Source: Thermaceae bacterium (GTDB taxonomy: Bacteria > Deinococcota > Deinococci > Deinococcales > Marinithermaceae). From it: a DNA stretch of 5,615 nt. The stretch is from NCBI GenBank assembly GCA_026985615.1, contig JALSQD010000005.1:1-5615 (forward strand). The letters run 5' to 3'. The notes beneath the pieces were generated by a model that worked only from the letters and a program-made list of their open reading frames with translations, did no database searches and was not told the origin of the DNA. Below, piece after piece: positions 1-4,921 of this stretch. A program made the translations under genes and the position numbers. How positions within the stretch are numbered: the stretch's first letter is position 1; every line of letters begins with the position of its first letter.

Positions 1-1
1 C

Positions 2-157
2 CTGGACTACTACAACCGAAGGAGGCCGCACCGAGCCCTGAACGGCCTGTCGCCCCTGGAGTTCCTGGCTATGATGCAAGAGGAGTCGGTCCCCCAAAGA
101 GTCTCAGATGTGTTGACCGATTACACCCACTTCCCCAAGGCCGGCCCGCTGTGGTAG
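2..157 (+). CDS. Transposase C-terminal fragment, integrase (DDE) catalytic domain, probably IS3 family
   Basis: This frame enters at the left edge and is open to a TAG at 155-157, giving 51 visible codons; the 5' part lies outside the window. Near its start it reads YYNRRRPHRALNGLSPLEF, the typical end of the retroviral-type integrase core (YN-x-x-RPH-x-AL-x-G-x-(T/S)P-x-E) found in IS3 and IS481 family transposases. This segment normally follows the last catalytic acidic residue, so the visible part carries the end of the core and a short tail ending in PLW. Such enzymes cut and join DNA ends of the insertion sequence. I cannot tell IS3 from IS481, or whether the upstream part is intact. 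The last few codons may be host sequence read in frame beyond the element. The gene points toward rpmH and ends 54 bp before it. Confidence 0.85.
   Translation: MDYYNRRRPHRALNGLSPLEFLAMMQEESVPQRVSDVLTDYTHFPKAGPLW
111..137. mobile_element. Possible right end of the insertion sequence
   Basis: Read on the minus strand from 137, this stretch begins TGGGGAAGTGGGTGTAATC, so on the plus strand it ends in CA. IS3-type elements end in 5'-TG...CA-3', with the right inverted repeat close to or inside the end of the transposase gene. The left end is outside the window, so no matching repeat or target duplication can be seen. This is a guess from composition and position only. Confidence 0.25.
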
Positions 158-160
158 ACT
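152..160 (+). promoter_or_regulatory. Candidate extended -10 promoter for the rpmH operon
   Basis: TGGTAGACT matches an extended -10 element (TG, one base, then TAGACT against TATAAT). It straddles the transposase stop codon and would start transcription near 167, giving a leader of about 45 nt before rpmH. The best -35 at normal spacing is poor (TTCCCC at 131-136). A better -35-like TTGACC lies at 113-118 but is about 36 bp away, too far to pair with this -10. No other promoter-like sequence stands out between the transposase and rpmH. Confidence 0.3.
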
Positions 161-167
161 GCCTAGG

Positions 168-179
168 CCCCCGAGGGGG
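168..179 (+). other. Short GC hairpin in the rpmH leader
   Basis: Four to five C residues, a short GA-centred loop and five to six G residues can form a compact stem (for example 168-171 with 176-179 around CGAG). No T run follows, so it is not a typical intrinsic terminator. If transcription starts near 167, the hairpin would sit at the extreme 5' end of the operon mRNA, where it could affect stability. It may also be only a GC-rich accident. Confidence 0.3.
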
Positions 180-199
180 GACCGCTGTGAAACGCGAAG

Positions 200-206
200 A
201 GGAGGT
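200..206 (+). promoter_or_regulatory. Strong ribosome binding site of rpmH
   Basis: AGGAGGT is a full match to the anti-Shine-Dalgarno sequence and ends 5 nt before the ATG at 212. It fixes the rpmH start and fits high expression of a ribosomal protein. The neighbouring rnpA start has nothing comparable. Confidence 0.85.
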
Positions 207-211
207 CACCC

Positions 212-346
212 ATGAAGCGCACTTGGCAACCTAACCGTCGCAAACGCGCGAAGACCCACGGGTTCCGCGCCCGCATGGCCACGCCGGGCGGTCGCAAGGT
301 GCTGGCGCGCCGGCGCCGCAAGGGTCGCAAACGGCTCACCGTATAA
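212..346 (+). CDS. rpmH: 50S ribosomal protein L34
   Basis: The gene encodes 44 residues starting MKRTWQPNRRKRAKTHGFRA and ending KRLTV, a near-complete match to the L34 family (MKRT-x-QPN...KR-x-HGFR-x-RM-x-T-x-x-G-x-x-x-L-x-RRR-x-KGR). L34 is a small, very basic protein of the large subunit that binds 23S rRNA. The length is normal for bacteria (44-47), although Thermus L34 as I recall it is slightly longer at the C-terminus. The ATG is set by the perfect Shine-Dalgarno at 200-206. The TAA stop at 344-346 overlaps the proposed AUA start of rnpA (ATAA). Gene order rpmH-rnpA-yidD-yidC-khpB is the classic arrangement near bacterial replication origins, but here a transposase, not dnaA or an origin region, lies directly upstream. 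Confidence 0.98.
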   Translation: MKRTWQPNRRKRAKTHGFRARMATPGGRKVLARRRRKGRKRLTV

Positions 347-693
347 CCTCGCTCAAAACCGACGCGGCCTTCCGCCGCCTGCGCCGTGGGCGCACTGGCC
401 GGGGCCGTTTGCTTTCGGTTCGCTGGCTGCCCACCCGTCACGGTGAAGTCCGGGTAGGCATCGTCGTATCCAAGAAGGTCGGCAAGGCCGTCACCCGCAA
501 CCGCGTGCGCCGGCGCCTGCGCGAGATCGTTCGGCGGATGCACCTGCCCTCGGCCGACCTGATGATCGTCGCCCGCCCCGAGGCGGCCGAGGCCGACCAC
601 CGCGCGCTGGCGCACGACCTCATCCGCGCGCTCGACCGCAGCGGTCTACTGCGCAGCCAGCCCCGCAAAGGCGACGCCGCTCAGGGCGAATAG
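343..693 (+). CDS. rnpA: RNase P protein component; start codon probably non-canonical ATA
   Basis: RnpA binds the RNase P RNA and helps it remove the 5' leader of pre-tRNAs. The frame shows all family hallmarks: an N-terminal segment SLKTDAAFRRLRRGR (F10 and the RRGR basic patch), a VGIVVSKKVGKAV strand and helix, the RNR motif with RRRLRE (about residues 52-61), and a DLMIVARPEA strand before the last helix. From ATA at 343 the protein is 116 residues, the usual size. No ATG, GTG or TTG exists in this frame between the TAA at 232-234 and a TTG at 409, and starting at 409 would delete the first helix and the conserved Phe. A CTG at 379 would also cut into the conserved N-terminus, and ACG triplets at 244 and 331 are other weak candidates. 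The ATA overlaps the rpmH stop, suggesting termination-reinitiation. No good Shine-Dalgarno precedes it (AAGGG at 320-324 is 18 nt away). Identity is certain; the start is not. Confidence 0.93.
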   Translation: MTSLKTDAAFRRLRRGRTGRGRLLSVRWLPTRHGEVRVGIVVSKKVGKAVTRNRVRRRLREIVRRMHLPSADLMIVARPEAAEADHRALAHDLIRALDRSGLLRSQPRKGDAAQGE

Positions 694-697
694 CATG

Positions 698-703
698 TAC
701 AAT
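698..703 (+). promoter_or_regulatory. Candidate -10 element for a leaderless yidD transcript
   Basis: TACAAT (one mismatch to TATAAT) lies in the short rnpA-yidD gap. A start about 7 bp downstream would fall on the GTG at 709 or next to the ATG at 712, giving a leaderless mRNA. Leaderless transcripts with a close -10 motif are common in Deinococcus-Thermus bacteria. No -35 is recognisable, and no clear Shine-Dalgarno precedes yidD, which fits but does not prove the idea. Confidence 0.3.
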
Positions 704-711
704 CAAGCGTG

Positions 712-981
712 ATGTCACGGTTCCTCATCGGCCTCATTCGTTTCTACCAGCGGTTCATCTCACCGTTCAAACCGAGAACTTGCCGCTTCTACCCCACCTG
801 CTCCCACTACGCCGTGGAAGCGCTGGAAACCCACGGCGTGCTTTATGGCGGCTACCTGGCCACGCGCAGACTGCTGCGCTGTCACCCGCTGCACCCTGGA
901 GGCTACGACCCCGTGCCTCCCGCGCGTCGCCGCGTCAAGGTGACGGTCCACCTCGACACCCCTGCCCCGGAGGAATCATGA
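712..981 (+). CDS. yidD: Membrane protein insertion efficiency factor YidD
   Basis: The 89-residue product is a typical YidD/UPF0161 protein. It has an amphipathic, basic N-terminus (FLIGLIRFYQRFISP), the signature CRFYPTCSHYAVEAL with Cys24 and Cys30, a third conserved Cys57 in LLRCHPLHPGGYDPVP, and a charged C-terminal tail. YidD sits at the inner face of the cytoplasmic membrane and assists YidC-dependent insertion; its biochemical activity is poorly known. I chose ATG at 712; a GTG directly before it at 709 would add one residue. The stop codon overlaps the yidC start (ATGA at 978-981), so the two are translationally coupled. The gap from rnpA is 18 bp, with a possible -10 element in it. 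Confidence 0.95.
   Translation: MSRFLIGLIRFYQRFISPFKPRTCRFYPTCSHYAVEALETHGVLYGGYLATRRLLRCHPLHPGGYDPVPPARRRVKVTVHLDTPAPEES
969..975 (+). promoter_or_regulatory. Ribosome binding site setting the yidC start
   Basis: GGAGGAA inside the end of yidD lies 2-5 nt before the ATG at 978. The yidC frame is also open upstream through yidD to about 780, so this site and the signal-like sequence right after the ATG are what decide the real start. Confidence 0.75.
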
Positions 982-2327
982 AGCGTTACCTACTTCTTTT
1001 CTTCGCCCTGCTCCTGACCCCCGCCTTCGCGCTCAACGCCGAGTGGCAGAGCCTCGACGTCAACGGTGACGGGACGCTCGAGCACGTGGCCATCACCAAC
1101 CTGGCTGACATCGCCTTCAACGAGGAGGGCCAGATCGTCGGCTGGTACGTCAAGCAGATGAAGGGGCAGAACTTCAAGGGCAACTACGCTAAGGCCCCCA
1201 ATCTGGTCAAGGAAGGGCTGCCCCTGCCCGGCACGGTCCAGGGCTTCACCGCCGAGACCGCCGAGTTCACCCGCGAAGGCGAGCTGCTGGTGGCGCGCTA
1301 CGTCCAGGGAGGCACCGAGGTGCGCTACCTGGTCAACCCGCGTATGTACTCGATCGAGGTGGAGGTCACCGCGCCCGAAGCCACCACCCTTCTGTGGTCG
1401 GGTATCAACCGGGTCGACCAGCCGGTGACCAAGATCCTCTTCGAGGGCAGCCAGACGCCACTGCCCGCCGGTTCGGGCAAGGCCGTCTACGCCGCCATGC
1501 AGACCAAGGCCAACAAGGGTTACGCCTTCGTCCTGCGCGCGAACGACCCCATGGAGATGCGACTTGACCTTGCCGCCGGCGGCGCCACCGTGGCCGTGCA
1601 GCTGCCCCCGGGCAAGACCACGCTCACCGTCTACGGCGGCCTCAACGAGCTGGTGCGCCTCTACGTGGAAGGCTTCTACAGCCTGCCCGGGCTCTTCAAG
1701 CCCAACATCTGGGGTCAGCTCTCGCTGGGCCTGCTCTACATCATGGAGCTGGCCTACAACTACACGGGCAACTGGGGGCTCGCCATCCTGCTGCTGACCG
1801 TCTTCGTGCGCCTGTTGCTGTGGCCCCTGATGCACCAGCAGTTCAAGTCCATGGCGGAGATGAACAAGCTCAAGCCGCTCATGGACGAGATCAACAAGAA
1901 GTACAAGGACGACCCCGAGAAGAAGAACGAGGCCTTGATGGAGCTCTACCGGGAGCACAAAATCAACCCCGCCGCGGGCTGCCTCCCGATGTTCATCCAG
2001 ATGCCCATCCTCTTCATGATGTGGCGCGTCATCGCCAACTACGAGTTCGACCAGGGCTTCCTCTGGATCCCCGACCTCTCCCTGCCCGACCCCTACTACA
2101 TCCTCCCCGCCCTCTACGTGCTGGTGATGCTGGCGCAGACCATGCTGATGTCCCACGGCAACAAGGACCAGATGCGCCAGGGCATCATGATGAACCTGAT
2201 CTTCATCTTCCTCGTCCTCAAGTTCCCCGCGGGGGTCACGCTCTACTGGGTTTTCTCGACCTTCATTGGCCTGTTCCAGCAGTGGTCCATCAACAAGCAC
2301 CTCAACCAAGCGGGTGCTGAGGGGTAA
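978..2327 (+). CDS. yidC: Membrane protein insertase YidC (Oxa1 family)
   Basis: The 449-residue product inserts and folds membrane proteins, alone or with SecYEG. Residues 1-18 (MKRYLLLFFALLLTPAFA) form a hydrophobic N-terminus that looks like a cleavable signal peptide with an AFA site, though in E. coli YidC the corresponding segment stays as a membrane anchor. Residues 20 to about 235 form an extracytoplasmic beta-rich domain, opening with a DVNGDG loop (27-32). The conserved core follows: a membrane segment at about 246-262, another at 265-284 containing the groove arginine Arg278 (FVRLLLWPL), a charged cytoplasmic hairpin (about 290-325, KLKPLMDEINKKYKDD), the motif NPAAGCLPMFIQMPI from 330, and two further hydrophobic segments (YYILPALYVLVMLAQTML and the FPAGVTLYWVFSTF region). 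The tail is short and only mildly charged. Length is between Gram-positive SpoIIIJ (about 260) and E. coli YidC (548). It overlaps yidD by 4 bp and is followed 2 bp later by khpB. Confidence 0.97.
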   Translation: MKRYLLLFFALLLTPAFALNAEWQSLDVNGDGTLEHVAITNLADIAFNEEGQIVGWYVKQMKGQNFKGNYAKAPNLVKEGLPLPGTVQGFTAETAEFTREGELLVARYVQGGTEVRYLVNPRMYSIEVEVTAPEATTLLWSGINRVDQPVTKILFEGSQTPLPAGSGKAVYAAMQTKANKGYAFVLRANDPMEMRLDLAAGGATVAVQLPPGKTTLTVYGGLNELVRLYVEGFYSLPGLFKPNIWGQLSLGLLYIMELAYNYTGNWGLAILLLTVFVRLLLWPLMHQQFKSMAEMNKLKPLMDEINKKYKDDPEKKNEALMELYREHKINPAAGCLPMFIQMPILFMMWRVIANYEFDQGFLWIPDLSLPDPYYILPALYVLVMLAQTMLMSHGNKDQMRQGIMMNLIFIFLVLKFPAGVTLYWVFSTFIGLFQQWSINKHLNQAGAEG

Positions 2328-2329
2328 GC

Positions 2330-2938
2330 ATGGAAGAGAAAAAGAACCTCGACGACCTTCTCGACGGCCTGGGCATCCACGAGGAAGAGGCCCCGCCGTC
2401 GCCGGTGCTTGAGGAAAAAGGACTCGACGAACCAAGCGAACAGCCGCAGAGCCCAAGCGAGGTGGTGGAGCACTTCTTGGTGGGGCTCCTGCTCTACCTG
2501 GACCCCAGCTACTCCATCGACCTGCGCCAAGAGGGTGACCGCATCTTCGTGGAGATCTTGGGGGGTGACGGCGGCCGCATCATCGGGCGCGAGGGGCGCA
2601 CCCTGAAGGCGCTCGAGACCATCACCAACGCCGTGGTCTCCAAGCACTTCGGCTCGAACGTGCGGGTGAACCTGGACGCCGCGGGCTACCGCAAGCGTCA
2701 GGAGGACCGCGCCCGCAAACGCGCCCTCGAGGCCGCCGACGTGGTGGCGGCGACCGGCGAGCCGCTCGAGCTCCCGCCCATGCGCCCGGCGGAGCGCCGC
2801 GTCATCCACATGACCCTCAAGGACCACCCCCACGTGACCACCCATTCCATAGGTCAGGGCGACGAGCGGCACGTGGTGGTGCTGCCCCGGGAAGACGCCC
2901 CCGGAGACACGGAGAAAGCGCCGGCCGAAGAAGCCTGA
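2330..2938 (+). CDS. khpB: RNA-binding protein KhpB (Jag), KH and R3H domains
   Basis: The 202-residue protein has an acidic, probably flexible N-terminus (1-40), a KH domain with the GREG form of the GxxG loop at residues 86-89 (GGRIIGREGRTLKALE), and an R3H domain whose RxxxH motif is visible in AERRVIHMTL. It ends in an acidic Ala/Pro/Glu tail. KhpB/Jag proteins bind RNA in the cytoplasm, usually with KhpA, and affect cell elongation and division in streptococci; the role in this lineage is unknown. Many homologues carry an extra N-terminal Jag_N domain, and I see none here. The ATG is 2 bp after yidC, with GAGGGG at 2319-2324 as ribosome binding site. Its place after yidC is the usual one. 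Confidence 0.94.
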   Translation: MEEKKNLDDLLDGLGIHEEEAPPSPVLEEKGLDEPSEQPQSPSEVVEHFLVGLLLYLDPSYSIDLRQEGDRIFVEILGGDGGRIIGREGRTLKALETITNAVVSKHFGSNVRVNLDAAGYRKRQEDRARKRALEAADVVAATGEPLELPPMRPAERRVIHMTLKDHPHVTTHSIGQGDERHVVVLPREDAPGDTEKAPAEEA

Positions 2939-2939
2939 G

Positions 2940-3782
2940 ATGACCCGGCGCGAAGCGCTTGTACGGACCCGTACCCGCCTCATCGAGGCGGGCTTTTCGC
3001 CCGCGCAAGCCGAGGCGGAAAGCCGCCAGCTCCTCGCTTGGGCGCTGGGGGCGGAGGGGCCCGAGCTGTGGCTGGGCGGAAACCGGCCACTGCCGGCGGC
3101 CGCCCGCGAGCGGCTCGCGGCGGCGCTTGCGCGTCGGCTCAGCGGCGAGCCCTTGCAGCTCGTGCTGGGCAGTACGGTCTTCTTCGGGCTCGAGCTCGCG
3201 CTCGAACCCGGCGTCCTCATCCCTCGGCCCGAAACCGAGGGCCTGGTCGAGCGGGCCCTCACCCTCCTGGACGACCTCGACGTCCCGAGCCCGCGCGTGC
3301 TCGACGTGGGCACCGGCAGCGGCGCGATCGCGCTGGCGCTCAAGCACGCCTGTCCCGAAGCGCACCTGCTGGCCACCGACACGAGCCCGGCGGCGGTGCG
3401 GCTGGCGCGCAAGAACGCCCGCAGGCTGGGGATGGAAATCGAGGTGCGCCAGGCCAGCCTCACCGGGCCCTACCGCGAGCTCGACCTGGTCGTCTCCAAC
3501 CCGCCTTACCTGCCCGCGGGCTACCGCGCCCGCGCCCCGCGCGAGCTGGCCTGGGAACCCGACGACGCCCTCTACGCCGGCCCCGACGGACTGGCGGTGG
3601 CGCGGCCGCTGGTGCACAGGGCCGCCCACGCGCTGCGTCCGGGCGCGGCGCTGGCGCTCGAGCTCGATCCGGGCAACGTAGCCCTGCTAGCGGAAGAGGC
3701 CGAACGCCTGGGCTTCCGGGAACTGCGCATCAAGGCCGACCTCAGCGGCCGGTCGCGCTACCTGCTGGCCCGCCGGGGGTAA
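2940..3782 (+). CDS. prmC: Peptide chain release factor N5-glutamine methyltransferase PrmC (HemK)
   Basis: The 280-residue product methylates the Gln of the GGQ motif in release factors RF1 and RF2, using S-adenosylmethionine. The first 80 or so residues are a helical domain that binds the release factor. The linker IPRPETEGLV (Pro95 to Glu100) is characteristic of PrmC. The Rossmann fold shows DVGTGSGAIALAL (Asp122 to Gly128, SAM binding), ATDTSPAAVRLARKNA for the next strand and helix, and the catalytic NPPY motif at 187-190 followed by LPAGYRARAPRE. The LYAGPDGL segment and an ALELDPGN strand complete the family pattern. Length is typical (about 277 in E. coli). The ATG lies 1 bp after the khpB stop with only a weak purine stretch upstream, so translation is likely coupled to khpB. 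In many bacteria prmC sits beside prfA, which is not visible here. Confidence 0.95.
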   Translation: MTRREALVRTRTRLIEAGFSPAQAEAESRQLLAWALGAEGPELWLGGNRPLPAAARERLAAALARRLSGEPLQLVLGSTVFFGLELALEPGVLIPRPETEGLVERALTLLDDLDVPSPRVLDVGTGSGAIALALKHACPEAHLLATDTSPAAVRLARKNARRLGMEIEVRQASLTGPYRELDLVVSNPPYLPAGYRARAPRELAWEPDDALYAGPDGLAVARPLVHRAAHALRPGAALALELDPGNVALLAEEAERLGFRELRIKADLSGRSRYLLARRG

Positions 3783-3791
3783 GGTAAGGGC

Positions 3792-4565
3792 ATGGACGCC
3801 CTGCTCAACGACGCCATCGCCGCCGCGCGCCTCGCGCGTGGCATCCACCTTTACTACCAGGAACGCGGCTTCGCCGTGGATACCAAGACCGGTCCCACCG
3901 ACCTCGTCACCCAGGCCGACCGCGAGACCGAGGCCGCGATCAAGGAGTACCTGCTCGGCCGCTACCCCGACCACGCCTTCCTGGGTGAGGAGGGCGGGCA
4001 GGAGCACGAGGCAGAGTACCGCTGGATCGTGGACCCGCTCGACGGCACGGTCAACTTCGCCCACCGCTTTCCCTTTTTCGCCGTCTCCATCGGGCTCGAG
4101 ATTCGGGGGAGGCTCGAGCTCGGGGTCGTGCTCGACAGCACCCGCGACGAGCTCTTCTGGGCCGTGCGCGGCCGCGGCGCCTACCTCAACGGCCGCCCCC
4201 TGCGCGTGAGCGCCACCCACCGCCTCATCGGCAGCCTGCTCGCCACCGGCTTCCCCTACGACGTCAACAAGGACCAGGAGAACCTCACCTACTTCGAGCG
4301 GGTGCTGCGCAAGGGGCTTACAGTGCGCCGACCCGGCGCCGCCGCGCTCGACCTCAGCTACGTCGCTGCCGGCCGGCTGGAGGGCTTTTGGGAGGTCAAG
4401 CTCAAGCCCTGGGACGTGGCCGCGGCGATCGTGATCGTGGAGGAGGCGGGCGGCCGGATCACCGGCATACAGGGTGAGCCCTACGAGCTAGGCAACCGCT
4501 ACATCGTGGCCACCAACGGCCACATCCACCAGCAGCTGCTGGAGACGCTACACGGCTCAGGGTAG
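3792..4565 (+). CDS. Inositol monophosphatase family protein (SuhB-like)
   Basis: The 257-residue protein has the complete Mg2+-dependent phosphatase signature: GEEGG (Glu66, Glu67), WIVDPLDGTVNF (Asp81, Asp84) and the C-terminal KPWDVAAA (Trp207, Asp208). The GAAALDLSYVAAGRLEGFWE segment before it is also typical. Members hydrolyse inositol 1-phosphate and related sugar phosphates; some act on fructose 1,6-bisphosphate or PAP, and SuhB of E. coli also serves in rRNA transcription complexes. The exact substrate cannot be read from sequence, so no symbol is given. Length fits the family (about 260). The start has AAGG at 3781-3784, 7 nt before the ATG, and is 9 bp after prmC, so it is probably the last gene of the operon. 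Its final codons overlap the converging gene by 9 bp. Confidence 0.92.
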   Translation: MDALLNDAIAAARLARGIHLYYQERGFAVDTKTGPTDLVTQADRETEAAIKEYLLGRYPDHAFLGEEGGQEHEAEYRWIVDPLDGTVNFAHRFPFFAVSIGLEIRGRLELGVVLDSTRDELFWAVRGRGAYLNGRPLRVSATHRLIGSLLATGFPYDVNKDQENLTYFERVLRKGLTVRRPGAAALDLSYVAAGRLEGFWEVKLKPWDVAAAIVIVEEAGGRITGIQGEPYELGNRYIVATNGHIHQQLLETLHGSG

Positions 4566-4892
4566 GGGATCGATCTCGCGCAGGAGACCGTTGAGGACGC
4601 GCGCGAGCACCAGGTGGCCGCGCTTGCCCAGGTTGTAGGCGCGGTCGCCGATGAGAAGCATCGGCGGGTTCCAGGTGAGGGGCCCCGGCGCCCAGGGCTC
4701 TCCCTTGGCCAGCGCCTGGATGAGCCACTCGACCCCGGCCGACTTGAAGACGACCCCCTCTTCCCCGCCCAGCCGGTAACGCCGCGGCTCCCAGCGCCAC
4801 TCAACCAGGAGAATGCCGCCGCGCGTCTCCAGCGGCGCGTAAAGGCGCCACAGGCGCAGCTCCTCCTCACTTTGGGGTCGCTCCAACCTCAA
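4557..4892 (-). CDS. Conserved-looking small protein of unknown function
   Basis: I do not recognise this 111-residue protein. It begins MRLERPQSEEELRLWRLY and has a charged N-terminal helix-like part, a probable beta hairpin rich in Trp and Arg (LLVEWRWEPRRYRLG), a middle part with GVVFKSAGVEWLIQAL, and a C-terminal helix (LVLARVLNGLLREID). No signal peptide, membrane segment, metal motif or catalytic signature is evident, so it is likely cytoplasmic. It is probably real because a perfect AGGAGGT sits 4 nt before the TTG start and the third codon positions are GC-rich as in the neighbours. It lies 29 bp downstream of the oxidase gene on the same strand and may be co-transcribed with it; a separate -10-like element also exists in the gap. 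Its stop overlaps the end of the convergent phosphatase gene. Confidence 0.8.
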   Translation of the reverse strand: MRLERPQSEEELRLWRLYAPLETRGGILLVEWRWEPRRYRLGGEEGVVFKSAGVEWLIQALAKGEPWAPGPLTWNPPMLLIGDRAYNLGKRGHLVLARVLNGLLREIDPLP

Positions 4893-4896
4893 GGCT

Positions 4897-4903
4897 ACCT
4901 CCT
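4897..4903 (-). promoter_or_regulatory. Strong ribosome binding site fixing a TTG start
   Basis: On the minus strand this reads AGGAGGT and ends 4 nt before the TTG at 4890-4892. No ATG or GTG competes at this spacing, so the site decides the unusual TTG start of the small unknown protein. Confidence 0.8.
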
Positions 4904-4913
4904 GCGTTTCTAG

Positions 4914-4919
4914 ACTATA
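4914..4919 (-). promoter_or_regulatory. Candidate -10 element upstream of the small unknown gene
   Basis: The minus strand reads TATAGT here, one mismatch from TATAAT, in an AT-rich spot of an otherwise GC-rich region, about 21 bp before the TTG start. No matching -35 is found at 16-18 bp (GGTAAG-like sequences only). It could add local transcription to readthrough from the oxidase gene. Confidence 0.3.
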
Positions 4920-4921
4920 CG

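Noticed and set aside
113..160. TTGACC at 113-118 paired with TAGACT at 155-160 as one promoter
   Set aside because: The spacing of about 36 bp is far beyond the 16-18 bp needed by the housekeeping sigma factor.
168..180. CCCCC-GA-GGGGGG hairpin as a transposase terminator
   Set aside because: No T run follows the stem, so an intrinsic terminator is not supported.
320..346. Minus-one frameshift site joining rpmH to rnpA
   Set aside because: The frames are in the right relation, but no X-XXY-YYZ slippery heptamer is visible near the rpmH stop.
409..693. TTG at 409 as the start of rnpA
   Set aside because: It would delete the first helix and conserved Phe and RRGR residues, which are clearly encoded upstream in the same frame.
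780..977. Upstream extension of the yidC frame through yidD
   Set aside because: The extension is the yidD gene read in another frame; the signal-like N-terminus and a Shine-Dalgarno support the ATG at 978.
990..2456. Long minus-strand open frame of 488 codons opposite yidC
   Set aside because: It is rich in Leu, Val, His, Gly and Gln without any domain, as expected opposite a GC-biased gene; YidC on the plus strand is unmistakable.
2243..3629. Long minus-strand open frames opposite khpB and prmC
   Set aside because: Low-complexity Arg/Ala/Gly/Ser translations opposite well-recognised KhpB and PrmC; GC-content artefacts.
3038..3787. Alternative plus-strand open frame inside prmC
   Set aside because: Its product is almost only Ala, Arg, Gly and Pro; prmC in the other frame contains all family motifs.
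4614..4913. Plus-strand open frame opposite the small unknown gene
   Set aside because: It has no good ribosome binding site, while the minus-strand frame has a perfect one and a more protein-like composition.
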